Positions 1-8,804 of a DNA stretch of 32,864 nucleotides are shown one piece after another. The stretch spans positions 1 to 32,864 of the forward strand of contig JAYZLP010000024.1 of the NCBI GenBank assembly GCA_036154155.1. The letters run 5' to 3'. This DNA is from MGIIb-O5 sp036154155. GTDB lineage: Archaea; Thermoplasmatota; Poseidoniia; Poseidoniales; Thalassarchaeaceae. A program made the translations under genes and the position numbers. The notes beneath the pieces are model-generated. The model worked only from the letters and a program-made list of their open reading frames with translations. It did no database searches and was not told where the DNA came from. Positions within the stretch are counted from its first letter, which is position 1. Each line of letters opens with the position of its first letter.

Positions 1-1012
1 CCGCGTCCTCCACTCCATCGTTGTCGTCATCGTTGTCGGTGTCATTGGGAATTCCATCGCCATCGAAGTCGTCCCCTTCCAGAGCATCACATATGCCGTT
101 AGAATCAGCATCCACAGGGGAATCAGATGAGTCTAGGTGGTCTGTACCGCACGTAGCCTCATCAGAGTCCGACCAACCGTCGTTGTCGTCGTCATCGTCT
201 TCGACTAGTTGGGAAGACGAGGTGAATTGTATATTGTCGAGATAGAGTGCTTCCATGGCCGAATTGGAGCTGAATTCCACTTCGAGGTGCCCCTGGCCCG
301 CCGCAGAGATACTTACGGTGGTGGATGTCCAAGTCCCCAGGTATGATGAGTAACTGGAATCGATATCATAACCGGTTGTGTCCAATATCGAGATGTCGGA
401 GTTAGAGCCTCTGAATGTGATGATCAGGTAGTCCACAGGGGAAGATGTCTCGTATGCAGTGTCTTGCAGGAACATGTCAAAGGTAAGGGATTCAGCAGTT
501 ACGTTGTCTAGCTGTAGAGTCGTAATCCCATCCACATCCGACATCTGGTAGCCATTGTCTCCGTCAGTGAAATTTCCAACCGTCCCAGTGTAGTTGATGG
601 TCCCAAAGTAGTCACCATCAGTCAGCCCAACTCCACCATTGGATTCGTAGTAAAGTGAGAATCCCATCTCCGAACCAGTGGTCTGGTTGTGTGCGACATG
701 GGGCTCATTTGCATTATTCCAAAGATACCTGTCAATACTCTCATTTCCAGTGTCTGTGTACTTCACACTCGAAATGGTGAATGGCTCCTCAAATGAGGTG
801 TATGCAACGACATATGTTCCAGAGCAGCCACTAGCCAGTGTGTCTGGCATCCCATCCCCATCTGTGTCCGTGTCCGCACAAGGATCATTTGGGAACGCAT
901 CATTCGCGTCATCAGTCCCATCTCCGTCAGAATCCGTTGCTGAAACGTTGTAGGTCGAGGTAAGCATCAGTATGGCAATCAGTAGTGGAGTCAGCACATG
1001 GCGGCGGCTCAT
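1..1012 (-). CDS. Secreted TSP3-repeat surface protein, 3' end missing
   Basis: This reading frame is open from the ATG at 1012 to the left edge (337 codons seen), so the C-terminus is missing. Residues 1-25 form a signal peptide: a basic MSRR start, a hydrophobic stretch, then a VSA-like cleavage region. Residues 27-59 are an Asp/Gly/Asn-rich calcium-binding stretch of thrombospondin type 3 style. Residues about 66-265 are a beta-rich domain ending in an LDNIQF motif, which suggests a jelly-roll or lectin-like fold; I cannot name the family. From about 274 onward TSP3-type DxDxDG loops resume and reach the edge. Several NxS/T sequons are present. It diverges from glyA across 108 bases. An A/T-rich CAATTAAC at 1034-1041 lies about 25 bases upstream of the ATG, which would suit a leaderless transcript. 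The ligand or enzymatic role is unknown; it is probably structural or adhesive. Confidence 0.85.
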   Translation of the reverse strand, partial: MSRRHVLTPLLIAILMLTSTYNVSATDSDGDGTDDANDAFPNDPCADTDTDGDGMPDTLASGCSGTYVVAYTSFEEPFTISSVKYTDTGNESIDRYLWNNANEPHVAHNQTTGSEMGFSLYYESNGGVGLTDGDYFGTINYTGTVGNFTDGDNGYQMSDVDGITTLQLDNVTAESLTFDMFLQDTAYETSSPVDYLIITFRGSNSDISILDTTGYDIDSSYSSYLGTWTSTTVSISAAGQGHLEVEFSSNSAMEALYLDNIQFTSSSQLVEDDDDDNDGWSDSDEATCGTDHLDSSDSPVDADSNGICDALEGDDFDGDGIPNDTDNDDDNDGVEDA

Positions 1013-1120
1013 GATGCTCAGAGGGGTAGAGAATCAATTAACGCTTGGGTGGAAATCTCGAGCTAGAGGCTTTCACTGCATTCTCCGTTAACATCTTTGA
1101 CCTGTTCCCGATGCATCGAC

Positions 1121-2401
1121 ATGAGTCCCAGAGGGGCCGCCGAACAGGTTCTCGATGCCATCGACGCATCTGGTCGGCATTATCGAGACAGCCTACCAAT
1201 GATAGCCAGTGAGAACATACTCAGCCCATTGGTCCGTAAAGCGTGCGACTCGGACCTGCACGGCAGGTACGCGGAGGGGCTACCCGGGAAGAGGTACTAC
1301 CAGGGGTGCGACGATTTCGATACCATCGAGGAGATAGGGATAGACCTAGCGAAGCGTGTTTTCAACTGTGGCTTTGCCAATATCCAGTCGACTTCAGGAA
1401 CAGTGTCCAACATAGGCGCCCTCAAGGCACTAGCTAGGCCAGGTGATAGGATTACAGCCGTGTCAACAGCCGATGGAGGCCACATCTCCCACGCAAGAAT
1501 GGGAGCAGTTGGGCTAAGGGGGCTAGATCTCGTAACATATCCTTGGGACGAGGAAAGGATGGAGCCAGATATTGATGCGTCCTGCGCACTAATCAGGGAG
1601 GCCGAACCGCAACTAGCACTCTTTGGCCAGTCAGTATTCCTGTTTCCGACGCCACTTTCAGAACTCTCAGATGCAGCGCATGAAGTTGGGGCGAAGGTGA
1701 TGTATGATGGCGCACATGTACTCGGTTTGATCGCCGGGGGGCAGTTCCAAGATCCACTCCACGAGGGCGCAGACGTAATGACAGGGTCCAGCCACAAGAC
1801 ATTCCCTGGGCCCCAGGGGGGATTCCTTCTATCCAATTCAGATGACAAATCGCTACAGAAGAAACTCAACAACTCAATTTTCCCAGGGACTTGCTCATCG
1901 TACCACCTGCATCACGTAGCAGGAAAGGTCGTGGCTCTGGCTGAGTTCGAGGAGTTCGGCGTTGACTATGCCAAGGACATCGTGGCAAATGCCCGGGCAT
2001 TGGGCGCAGCTCTCTCTTCCGAGGGGTTCGACGTCCTCGCAGAGGAAAGGGGATTCACAGAGAGCCACCAGGTCCTAACCCGCCACGGTGGCCCAGACTC
2101 GGGGGCTGGAATGAGGGCCGCACAGACTCTCGAGGATTGTGGAATAATTACCAACATGAATATGCTACCGGGCGATACTAAGGCCATGTCCGGGCCAAGT
2201 GGACTGAGGCTAGGGGTCCCAGAACTGACTCGTGTAGGGATGGGCGTCGATGAGATGCAGGACGTGGCACGCTTTTTCGCAAGGGCGCTGATACACGAGG
2301 ACGACCCGTCATCAGTCAGTTCGGATGTGTCGTCCTTCAAGTCCGATTTCCAGACTGTCAGATACTGCTTCGAGGAAGGGCCCGCGTATCCGGGGATATG
2401 A
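1121..2401 (+). CDS. glyA: Serine hydroxymethyltransferase
   Basis: This PLP enzyme interconverts serine and glycine while moving a one-carbon unit to or from a tetrahydropterin, in the cytoplasm. Family signatures are clear: YAEGLPGKRYYQG near the N-terminus, GGHISHA, the DGAHVLGLIAGG segment, the PLP-lysine motif SSHKTFPGPQGG (Lys226 counted from the ATG at 1121) and LRLGVPELTRVGMG near the C-terminus. Its 426 residues match the usual 410-430. An in-frame TTG at 1097 would add eight residues, but the ATG at 1121 starts closer to the conserved region, so I prefer it. No clear Shine-Dalgarno precedes it. The sequence is fairly divergent around the usual QPHSGSQAN segment (here QSTSGTVSN), as expected for an archaeal-type enzyme. 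Whether the carrier is tetrahydrofolate or tetrahydromethanopterin cannot be told from sequence alone. The next gene starts 33 bases downstream on the same strand. Confidence 0.95.
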   Translation: MSPRGAAEQVLDAIDASGRHYRDSLPMIASENILSPLVRKACDSDLHGRYAEGLPGKRYYQGCDDFDTIEEIGIDLAKRVFNCGFANIQSTSGTVSNIGALKALARPGDRITAVSTADGGHISHARMGAVGLRGLDLVTYPWDEERMEPDIDASCALIREAEPQLALFGQSVFLFPTPLSELSDAAHEVGAKVMYDGAHVLGLIAGGQFQDPLHEGADVMTGSSHKTFPGPQGGFLLSNSDDKSLQKKLNNSIFPGTCSSYHLHHVAGKVVALAEFEEFGVDYAKDIVANARALGAALSSEGFDVLAEERGFTESHQVLTRHGGPDSGAGMRAAQTLEDCGIITNMNMLPGDTKAMSGPSGLRLGVPELTRVGMGVDEMQDVARFFARALIHEDDPSSVSSDVSSFKSDFQTVRYCFEEGPAYPGI

Positions 2402-2434
2402 CAACTTATTCACGTCACCCCTTTACCCAAGGGT

Positions 2435-5400
2435 ATGCGCAGCGAGTCAGCGACTGCTCTGATGCTCACCTTTCTGATGCTCACATCCGGCTGCTTGGGC
2501 CTGTTTGATCAGGGCGGAGGCGCGGAAATCGACGTTGATTGCAAGGAACAGCCCTCTCACCAGGATTGTTTCGTCCCAGTGATTACCGAGGATGACTGCA
2601 CTTCCTTGCAGATTTTCACCGGAGACCACTGTAGGGCCATGATAATGCCCTCTTCACTTTCATACGGAGTAGGGAAAATGACTCTAATTTCAGGTGTAGA
2701 GATTCAGACTCTTACTCCCAGCTTCAATGGTGATGGCCCACAAAATTGGCTTGTCAATCCGAGACTTCCGGACGGCCTCTCGTTGGACCAACAAACCGGG
2801 GAAATAAGTGGGACTCCGGAGATACGCACAATAATGACCGGATATACAATAATCGCGTCAAATGCGGCAGGGCAGGCGACTTCTCTTATCGAAATCGAGG
2901 TTATCCCCCCCGGTCCATCCTCCGTTCAGTACCTGATCGAGGTACTGTCATGCGAGATTGGTGGGTTTTGCGAGGTATATGCCCCATTGGTACAAGGAGG
3001 GGATGCAGATTCATGGGAGGTCGACCCCCCTCTCCCCCCTGGTTTCCAGATCCTAGAGGACGGATCGATACAGGGGAACCCCTCCTCATTGGGGGACTCG
3101 AACCACACAATCAAGGCTTCAAACATAGGGGGTGAGGCATCCACACAGATTCGTATCATTACACTGCATGAGCCACCCAGTGGACTCAATTATCCCGGTC
3201 AACCATTCTTCTGGATGACAGATGAAGAAGCAGTCGCTACACCCAACGTGGACGGGGGCGGGCATCTCACATGGGCAGTTTCACCGCCTCTGCCCGAGGG
3301 GCTGTACATCGATCAGACAGACGGCTCAATTACGGGAACGCCATTGTATCCCCAACAAGTTCTGCAGTACACCGTTACAGCGTACAACACAGGGGGCTCT
3401 TCATCGGTCAATATCCTAATCCAGATATTCGAGGAATCGCCCACTGGGCTGATTTACGAGCCTTCGGAGTTCGATCTCAGAATCGGAGAGGGCATTGGTT
3501 CTGTGATTCCACACATCAATGGGGGGACTCCCTCGACATGGGAGGTAAGCCCAAGCCTTCCAGACGGATTCTTCTTTGATTCATCAACAGGCGCAATTAG
3601 TGGCAACTCGACTTCCTTACAACCATGGACTCACCACAGGATTTGGGCCAACAACTCAGGAGGATCATCCACTACCGAGGTTGGATTCAGGATTACTAGC
3701 ATGCCTCCAGACGCAATTCACTGGCCAGCCAATGAATTCGCACTCAAGTCCAATGAAAGCATCACCATCCTAGCCACAAACGACGGCCCAGACATCGAGA
3801 CATGGGAAGTTTCCCCTCCCCTACCAGAAGGGATAACGCTATTCCAGAATGGCACAATTTCTGGAGTCCCGGAAACGAGATCTGACTGGCAACAGTATAC
3901 CATCTGGGCCAATAACACAGGAGGTTCAGCCGGTCTGAACATATGGATTGCAGTCCATGACTTGAGAGCCGATCAGAACGAGCTGCTGAGAGGGCTCGAT
4001 GACGCAGATTGGGGAGGGTGGTCATCACTTATTCTGCCCATAGGCAAGTGGTCTTTCCCACTAGGCAGGGATTCGACAGACTCCACCGTTGTATCCGCTA
4101 GTCACGTCGGCAGGGGGAAGATGATTGGCCTCGGACATGAGAGCTGGGTCACACAGAACCATGAATTCAACTTCAGGGCAGTGGAATGGGTGTGCGGGGA
4201 GGCAGCAAACGTCGGTCTTGCCTATGGCGCAGGATTTGATCACTGGGAGGATGAACTCAGGGCCGAAGGTCATTCTGTACACCTATCAGTTACTCCCGAT
4301 GACCTCTCTCAGGTGGATTGCCTTCTGGACGAGTTCTGGAATGGGCATGATGACGATGACAACATGGCAATAGAGCAGTTCCTGCTCGGTGGAGGAGGGG
4401 TGATAATGGGCGGTCACGCATGGTATTGGTCATACTCAAACTCCGATGTTCCACACAATTATCCAGGAAACAAGATTTCCAAGACAACAGGCCTGATGGT
4501 ATCCTCAGATTGGGGGTACAACGACATCGACTTCGAGATTCCCGACATGTATTACACCCCTCATAATGCAATCGATGGAATCTATGCCGACAGGGTCGAG
4601 GGGGTCGAGCTGTCTAGTGCGGAAGCCGCAATCGCCTACTCATCAATTTCCGACTGCACAGCAATGGTCCCACTTGACTTCCCGGAATTCTGGACGCCCC
4701 TGAGGGAACTGGTAAACTCCACTGGATGGACTGTGATTCCATACAGCACGCTTTGGAGCTCAACAGGACATGACTTAGGGGCGGATCCCGTTGCCGATGT
4801 GATTCTGAGGCTGGAGGAAGCCTTGACCCAGAGACTTCCTGCCAACGAGCTACCCGTCCATCCAAGCCATACGGAATTCCCGGGGGAGGTCCCCTCCAAT
4901 GCCTCTAGGGTCTCTCGTACGGTTACCATCGATGGCAACCAATCGGGACTACCCTCGAATTTCGGGTATTCGGGCGCACGAAGCAGTCTACGAATGTCCA
5001 CCGGACTCTATGCCCCTCCAGGAGAGGCAATCTCAGTTACAGTTAGCCCGGAAGTATCTGAGTTGGGGTTCTGGATTCTGATAGGTGCGCACACAGACAG
5101 TCTCTGGGGCAAGGACGTCATTAAGAGGCACTCCAAGATTCACAGGTATTGGTGGATAGACAACACCACCACATTAGATACCTGCGAGGAAACCGGTGTT
5201 TGCACGTATACAGCAGATGTAGGAAACGCATTCGGCGGACCAATCTATGTTGCAATACCCGCCGGGTCGGAATTCGGCGAATTCGACGTCACCATCGGTG
5301 GAGCAGTAAGGGCGCCAATGTTCGTTCTCAATGAGACATCCGACTTTGAGTGGATATACCTGCAGAGGGATTACCCAGCCCCTTGGGCAGAGTTGGTTTC

Positions 5401-6463
5401 TAACAATTTCATCATGACAGTGCCCAGTTATGAGATAAGGGAATTGAACAATCCTTCTGGCCTGATGGAATGGTGGGACGAAGCCCTCTCGATGGAACAT
5501 GAGTTGTATGGATATGAGCCATGGCCGAGAGTGGAGAGGGCGGTTTTCGATGTCCAGATTTCTGCTGGATGGATGCATTCCGGATACCCCTTCATGGCAC
5601 ATGATCTCAGTGTCGCTGGAGTTGTCAATCTCTCCTATATGTCCGAGAACGGCGATTGGGGGATGTTCCACGAGCTAGGCCACAATCACCAGTGGATGCC
5701 GTCCACATTGCCAGGGACCACGGAGACGGGATGCAACTTCGCTAGCGTGTATCTGATGGAGGACTTAGTCGGAGTGGAGGGCCATGGGGCCGTGGATCCC
5801 GCCCAGAGGGAATCGCGGATGAGAAACTACTTCGATGATGGCTCGAACATCTCAAACTGGTCCGTATGGACGGCTCTCGACACCTATTTGATCATCAAGG
5901 AGGAATGGGGATGGGGCCCGATTACCGAGGCTCTCAGTGTCTACTACACACTCCCAACCGCAGAGGTTCCAGTGGGTGACGTGGAGGAGTTCAATGCATG
6001 GGTCCTGCATCTTTCGAACTCGACAGGGTACAACCTAGCACCATACCACGCGGCATGGGGCTTCCCACTAACTCAGGGGACCTTTGATGCACTGGAACAT
6101 CTTCCCGTTTGGGTCGACGATCCTTTGCGTGGAGAGTACTATGCCTACGCAGCCATTCTTCGAAACCTCTCTTCACCGGACCCATCTGATGCCACCTCCA
6201 CTACAATATCTTGGGAGACTTACGACAATGGTACGAATACAACTCTGATGTTCTACTATGGCACAACGGACATGGGTAACCAGACTTCGGGTTGGGATGG
6301 CAGCACTAGTTTCGGCAGTACAACAGTCGGCAATCACTCACAAGTCGTTTCTGGTTTGACTTGTTGTGGTGCTAATTACTATGGCAGAATTATGGCCTCT
6401 AATGGGGACGGCTCATTTTGGTTCGGCCCAATAAATTGGACAACGGACTATCTTCCAGACTGA
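2435..6463 (+). CDS. Lipoprotein with five putative-Ig repeats and an M60-like metallopeptidase
   Basis: The 1342-residue product begins with a lipoprotein-like signal ending LTSGC (Cys20), so it is probably membrane-anchored outside the cell. Residues about 73-508 hold five repeats of roughly 85 residues with the He_PIG pattern: a WxVxPPLPxGL core, then a TGxISGTP turn, then YTIxAxNxGG. Residues about 509-800 contain a Gly-rich alpha/beta region with GRGKMIGLGHES and GGGGVIMGGH. It resembles the non-peptidase region preceding M60 domains in TCAF/FAM115-type proteins, but this is a memory-based comparison. The zinc motif HELGH is at 1079-1083, followed by Glu1097 in GTTETGCNF, matching the M60 gluzincin pattern HExxHx(8-28)E. 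The C-terminal ~110 residues look like a fibronectin III-type domain. M60-like peptidases cut glycoproteins such as mucins; the substrate here is unknown. The gene ends five bases from the convergent acyltransferase gene. Confidence 0.87.
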   Translation: MRSESATALMLTFLMLTSGCLGLFDQGGGAEIDVDCKEQPSHQDCFVPVITEDDCTSLQIFTGDHCRAMIMPSSLSYGVGKMTLISGVEIQTLTPSFNGDGPQNWLVNPRLPDGLSLDQQTGEISGTPEIRTIMTGYTIIASNAAGQATSLIEIEVIPPGPSSVQYLIEVLSCEIGGFCEVYAPLVQGGDADSWEVDPPLPPGFQILEDGSIQGNPSSLGDSNHTIKASNIGGEASTQIRIITLHEPPSGLNYPGQPFFWMTDEEAVATPNVDGGGHLTWAVSPPLPEGLYIDQTDGSITGTPLYPQQVLQYTVTAYNTGGSSSVNILIQIFEESPTGLIYEPSEFDLRIGEGIGSVIPHINGGTPSTWEVSPSLPDGFFFDSSTGAISGNSTSLQPWTHHRIWANNSGGSSTTEVGFRITSMPPDAIHWPANEFALKSNESITILATNDGPDIETWEVSPPLPEGITLFQNGTISGVPETRSDWQQYTIWANNTGGSAGLNIWIAVHDLRADQNELLRGLDDADWGGWSSLILPIGKWSFPLGRDSTDSTVVSASHVGRGKMIGLGHESWVTQNHEFNFRAVEWVCGEAANVGLAYGAGFDHWEDELRAEGHSVHLSVTPDDLSQVDCLLDEFWNGHDDDDNMAIEQFLLGGGGVIMGGHAWYWSYSNSDVPHNYPGNKISKTTGLMVSSDWGYNDIDFEIPDMYYTPHNAIDGIYADRVEGVELSSAEAAIAYSSISDCTAMVPLDFPEFWTPLRELVNSTGWTVIPYSTLWSSTGHDLGADPVADVILRLEEALTQRLPANELPVHPSHTEFPGEVPSNASRVSRTVTIDGNQSGLPSNFGYSGARSSLRMSTGLYAPPGEAISVTVSPEVSELGFWILIGAHTDSLWGKDVIKRHSKIHRYWWIDNTTTLDTCEETGVCTYTADVGNAFGGPIYVAIPAGSEFGEFDVTIGGAVRAPMFVLNETSDFEWIYLQRDYPAPWAELVSNNFIMTVPSYEIRELNNPSGLMEWWDEALSMEHELYGYEPWPRVERAVFDVQISAGWMHSGYPFMAHDLSVAGVVNLSYMSENGDWGMFHELGHNHQWMPSTLPGTTETGCNFASVYLMEDLVGVEGHGAVDPAQRESRMRNYFDDGSNISNWSVWTALDTYLIIKEEWGWGPITEALSVYYTLPTAEVPVGDVEEFNAWVLHLSNSTGYNLAPYHAAWGFPLTQGTFDALEHLPVWVDDPLRGEYYAYAAILRNLSSPDPSDATSTTISWETYDNGTNTTLMFYYGTTDMGNQTSGWDGSTSFGSTTVGNHSQVVSGLTCCGANYYGRIMASNGDGSFWFGPINWTTDYLPD

Positions 6464-6468
6464 GTCAC

Positions 6469-7539
6469 TTAATTGCTAACTCTTCGAAGTAGTTCTTCAA
6501 GGCTAAGTTTCGGACAGTGTCGTTGATGCATTATTGCCAATGGTATCCAGATTAGCGTGTGACCGATGGTTGCAGCGAACGCAGGGACTAGCTCCAGCTC
6601 CGGCTCACCTTGCATCGCTGAAGCAACCACTCCGAGTACAGCGAAGTGAGCGACATAGACAGTTAGAGTGATCTTCCCCAGGGGTTCGAGGAACGAAAGA
6701 CCGTCCCCCCTCCAAGGCTTGCCCCCGCCTCCCTCATCGCCCTCTAGTATTCTGTGTGCTAGAACTGCGAGTGTTCCTGAAACCACTAGGAATGCGGGAC
6801 TGGCCGGGAAGAATGTCAGAATCGCGTCCCCCTCGGTGAGGGCCCAGGGGGTCCCCTCTGCCCCCGCGACCGCAATAGTGACCGTCGTTAATGCCAGACC
6901 TATGGCGACAAAACGCTCCCGCACATTCCTATTCTCGGATAGGTCGTAGATCAGAGTACCTAGGAGTATGAAGAACAACCAAGGTAAAGCCGGATATGTT
7001 CCGTTCCATAGTAGCCTAGCCACCCATTCGTAGGCTCCGACAGAGTATACCCTCTCCCAAAAACCTCCGAGGCCGGCAGCATCACCCAGAAAAACAGGGG
7101 AAGCTGCCACGACCAGCATCAGAGATGCCCTGACTTTGACTCCTAGCTTTGCTAGAATCGGGGAAATAAGGGCCGCTATTGCAAGCAGAGTCAGGACTCC
7201 CGGGGTGTACCACTCGAACCTCCCGCCCCTTTCGACATTGAGCAGGACGTTGACCAAGATTTGGCAGATGGCAAGTAGCGCTACCCTGGGTATCAACCAA
7301 GCAATCCAGGCCGACTCCCCATTACGGCCTTCAGCGACCCTGCGAACAGCACTCTTGTGGATGCCCCAACCTGAAATCATCACGAACATGGGTGCAGCCA
7401 TGCCGCCGAACGCAGCAGCCACAAATGCAGCAGGGTCATCAACGCTCATCCCCCTGGGGGGAATAATGGCCGCAGTGTGAACTTGCACCATGCAAAGTAC
7501 CGCTATCGCCCTCATTCTGTCAATGTGGGAAAGCCTCAC
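6469..7539 (-). CDS. Multi-pass membrane acyltransferase, DUF1624/HGSNAT-like
   Basis: This 356-residue integral membrane protein has about nine to ten hydrophobic segments. Its N-terminus (RLSHIDRMRAIAVLCMVQVH) follows the Arg-x-x-x-(I)D-x-x-R-(A/G) plus late His pattern of DUF1624/heparan-alpha-glucosaminide N-acetyltransferase-like and related DUF418/acyltransferase-3 proteins. A FVMISGWG segment and a C-terminal PLGKITLTVYVAHF segment fit the same group. Such proteins transfer acyl groups across a membrane to sugars or other surface molecules; the acceptor here cannot be read. The GTG at 7539 is chosen because it overlaps the TGA of the upstream phosphorylase gene as GTGA and sits just after a strong GAGGTGAT; a TTG three bases earlier is the alternative. 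Translational coupling to that gene is therefore likely. Assignment among the acyltransferase families is moderate. Confidence 0.7.
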   Translation of the reverse strand: MRLSHIDRMRAIAVLCMVQVHTAAIIPPRGMSVDDPAAFVAAAFGGMAAPMFVMISGWGIHKSAVRRVAEGRNGESAWIAWLIPRVALLAICQILVNVLLNVERGGRFEWYTPGVLTLLAIAALISPILAKLGVKVRASLMLVVAASPVFLGDAAGLGGFWERVYSVGAYEWVARLLWNGTYPALPWLFFILLGTLIYDLSENRNVRERFVAIGLALTTVTIAVAGAEGTPWALTEGDAILTFFPASPAFLVVSGTLAVLAHRILEGDEGGGGKPWRGDGLSFLEPLGKITLTVYVAHFAVLGVVASAMQGEPELELVPAFAATIGHTLIWIPLAIMHQRHCPKLSLEELLRRVSN

Positions 7540-8801
7540 CAAATCACCTCTGAGATGCGTGATTGAACCACAGGCTCAGAATCTGAGAGTTGGATGGCCC
7601 CGCCGAGCATCCTTGCAATTTCTTCGATCCCTTCCTCGTTGTGGTATATTGTAGCCCAGACTTCGCCCTTCTCGAGGTAGTCGCCAACTTGAACTTCCAG
7701 GGCCACCCCGACTCTCCTGTCTATCTCATCGCCCAGGGATTTCCTACCTGCCCCCATCTCGAGGCAGGCCTCGGCCACCGTCATCGCATCAATGTCAGAC
7801 ACCCATCCTTCCATCCCAACTTCTATCGTGGTCGAGAAGAGATCGCCATCTAGGATCCCGAGACCCCTCATTAGGGAATATTCGCTTTCGAAGATCCCTG
7901 TGTCCCCTCCTTGTGAACCGACCATTTCAAGGAATTTGTTGAATGCCGTTCCGTCATACAGGCTATCCTGGATCTTGGATGCCCCCTCTTCTATATCTTC
8001 AGACATTCCAGATGATCTCAGGAGCATCCCGCCCAGTACGCAAACCAACTCTTCAAGGTCGACCGGCCCCCTCCCACACATTGTTTCAACACTCTCAATT
8101 ATCTCCAGCGAGTTTCCAACCGAGTATCCTATTGGTTGGTCCATGGTTGAGAGTATCGCTGAGGCAGATATCCCCATGCCCTTTGAGACGCTGACCATTG
8201 ACCTCGCCAATTCCTCCGCTGAATCTCTGCTTTCCATGAAAGCGGCCCTTCCGAACTTCACATCCAGAACTAGCGAGGAGATTCCCTCAGCCGCCTTCTT
8301 GGAAACTATCGAAGACGTGATTAGGGGTAGTGAGGCGATGGTTCCTGTAACGTCACGGAGAGCGTACAGCCTCCTGTCAGCAGGGACCAATCCTTCAGTC
8401 TGACCAACCATTGCAAGGCCTATATTATTCACTTGCTCGACAATTTCTCCTGCCTCCAGGGAGACCCTCAGTCCGGGAATGGACTCTAGCTTGTCCAGAG
8501 TGCCCCCTGTGTGCCCCAAGCCCCTCCCTGAAATCATAGGAACCTTAAGCCCACAGGCAGCCAACGCAGGGGCAAGCGGTATCGAAACCTTGTCCCCGAC
8601 CCCACCCGTTGAGTGCTTGTCGACGTAGGGGCCGGGAAACTGCCAAGACAGTACTTCGCCGGAATCCCTCATGGATTCGGTGAGAAAAACGGTTTCATCA
8701 GTTGGAAGCCCGTCATTGAAAACTTTCTTCAGCCACGAAACGACCTCTTCATCGGGTATTGTGCCGTCCACGACGCCATCGATGATTTCATCGATGGACA
8801 A
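7536..8801 (-). CDS. deoA: Thymidine / pyrimidine-nucleoside phosphorylase
   Basis: The enzyme splits thymidine (or another pyrimidine nucleoside) with phosphate to give the base and (deoxy)ribose 1-phosphate, serving cytoplasmic nucleoside salvage or catabolism. The phosphate-binding DKHSTGGVGDK is at 61-71 and the family signature SGRGLGHTGGTLDKLE at 91-106. The LYALRDVTGTIASLPL and SKKAAEGISSLVLDVKFG segments follow, with a barrel-sandwich-like C-terminal domain. At 421 residues it is slightly shorter than the usual ~435, lacking about 15 N-terminal residues. It cannot extend because the TGA of the upstream gene is in the same frame, two codons before the TTG start. It lacks the long N-terminal domain of archaeal AMP phosphorylases of about 500 residues, so it is the bacterial-type enzyme. 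GGAGGAG at 8808-8814 supports the TTG start. Substrate preference (thymidine versus uridine) is not determined. Confidence 0.92.
   Translation of the reverse strand: MSIDEIIDGVVDGTIPDEEVVSWLKKVFNDGLPTDETVFLTESMRDSGEVLSWQFPGPYVDKHSTGGVGDKVSIPLAPALAACGLKVPMISGRGLGHTGGTLDKLESIPGLRVSLEAGEIVEQVNNIGLAMVGQTEGLVPADRRLYALRDVTGTIASLPLITSSIVSKKAAEGISSLVLDVKFGRAAFMESRDSAEELARSMVSVSKGMGISASAILSTMDQPIGYSVGNSLEIIESVETMCGRGPVDLEELVCVLGGMLLRSSGMSEDIEEGASKIQDSLYDGTAFNKFLEMVGSQGGDTGIFESEYSLMRGLGILDGDLFSTTIEVGMEGWVSDIDAMTVAEACLEMGAGRKSLGDEIDRRVGVALEVQVGDYLEKGEVWATIYHNEEGIEEIARMLGGAIQLSDSEPVVQSRISEVIW
7543..7550 (-). promoter_or_regulatory. Shine-Dalgarno deciding the acyltransferase start
   Basis: On the minus strand GAGGTGAT lies inside the last codons of the thymidine phosphorylase gene, seven bases (from the GAGG core) before GTG at 7539. 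It is complementary to the archaeal 16S 3' tail (AUCACCUCC). With the GTGA stop/start overlap it supports translational coupling of the two genes. Confidence 0.75.
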
Positions 8802-8804
8802 CGA

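Noticed and set aside
1..60. Short CGTTGTCGTCGT-like repeats at the left edge, resembling a direct-repeat array
   Set aside because: They are codon repetition of the Asp-rich TSP3 loops on the minus strand. No spacer-repeat regularity exists, so this is not CRISPR.
1013..1120. Bidirectional promoter between the TSP3 protein and glyA
   Set aside because: Weak A/T-rich boxes (CAATTAAC, TTAACATC) are present, but none is strong enough to list as separate features.
1297..1872. Minus-strand open frame of about 191 codons inside glyA
   Set aside because: It is a frame shadow of a conserved enzyme gene, with no start or ribosome-binding support.
6464..6468. Possible terminator between convergent genes at 6463/6469
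   Set aside because: The gap is only five bases, with no T-run and no convincing hairpin.
7792..8403. Plus-strand open frame of about 203 codons opposite deoA
   Set aside because: deoA has intact motifs throughout this region; the antisense product is low-complexity and Ser-rich.
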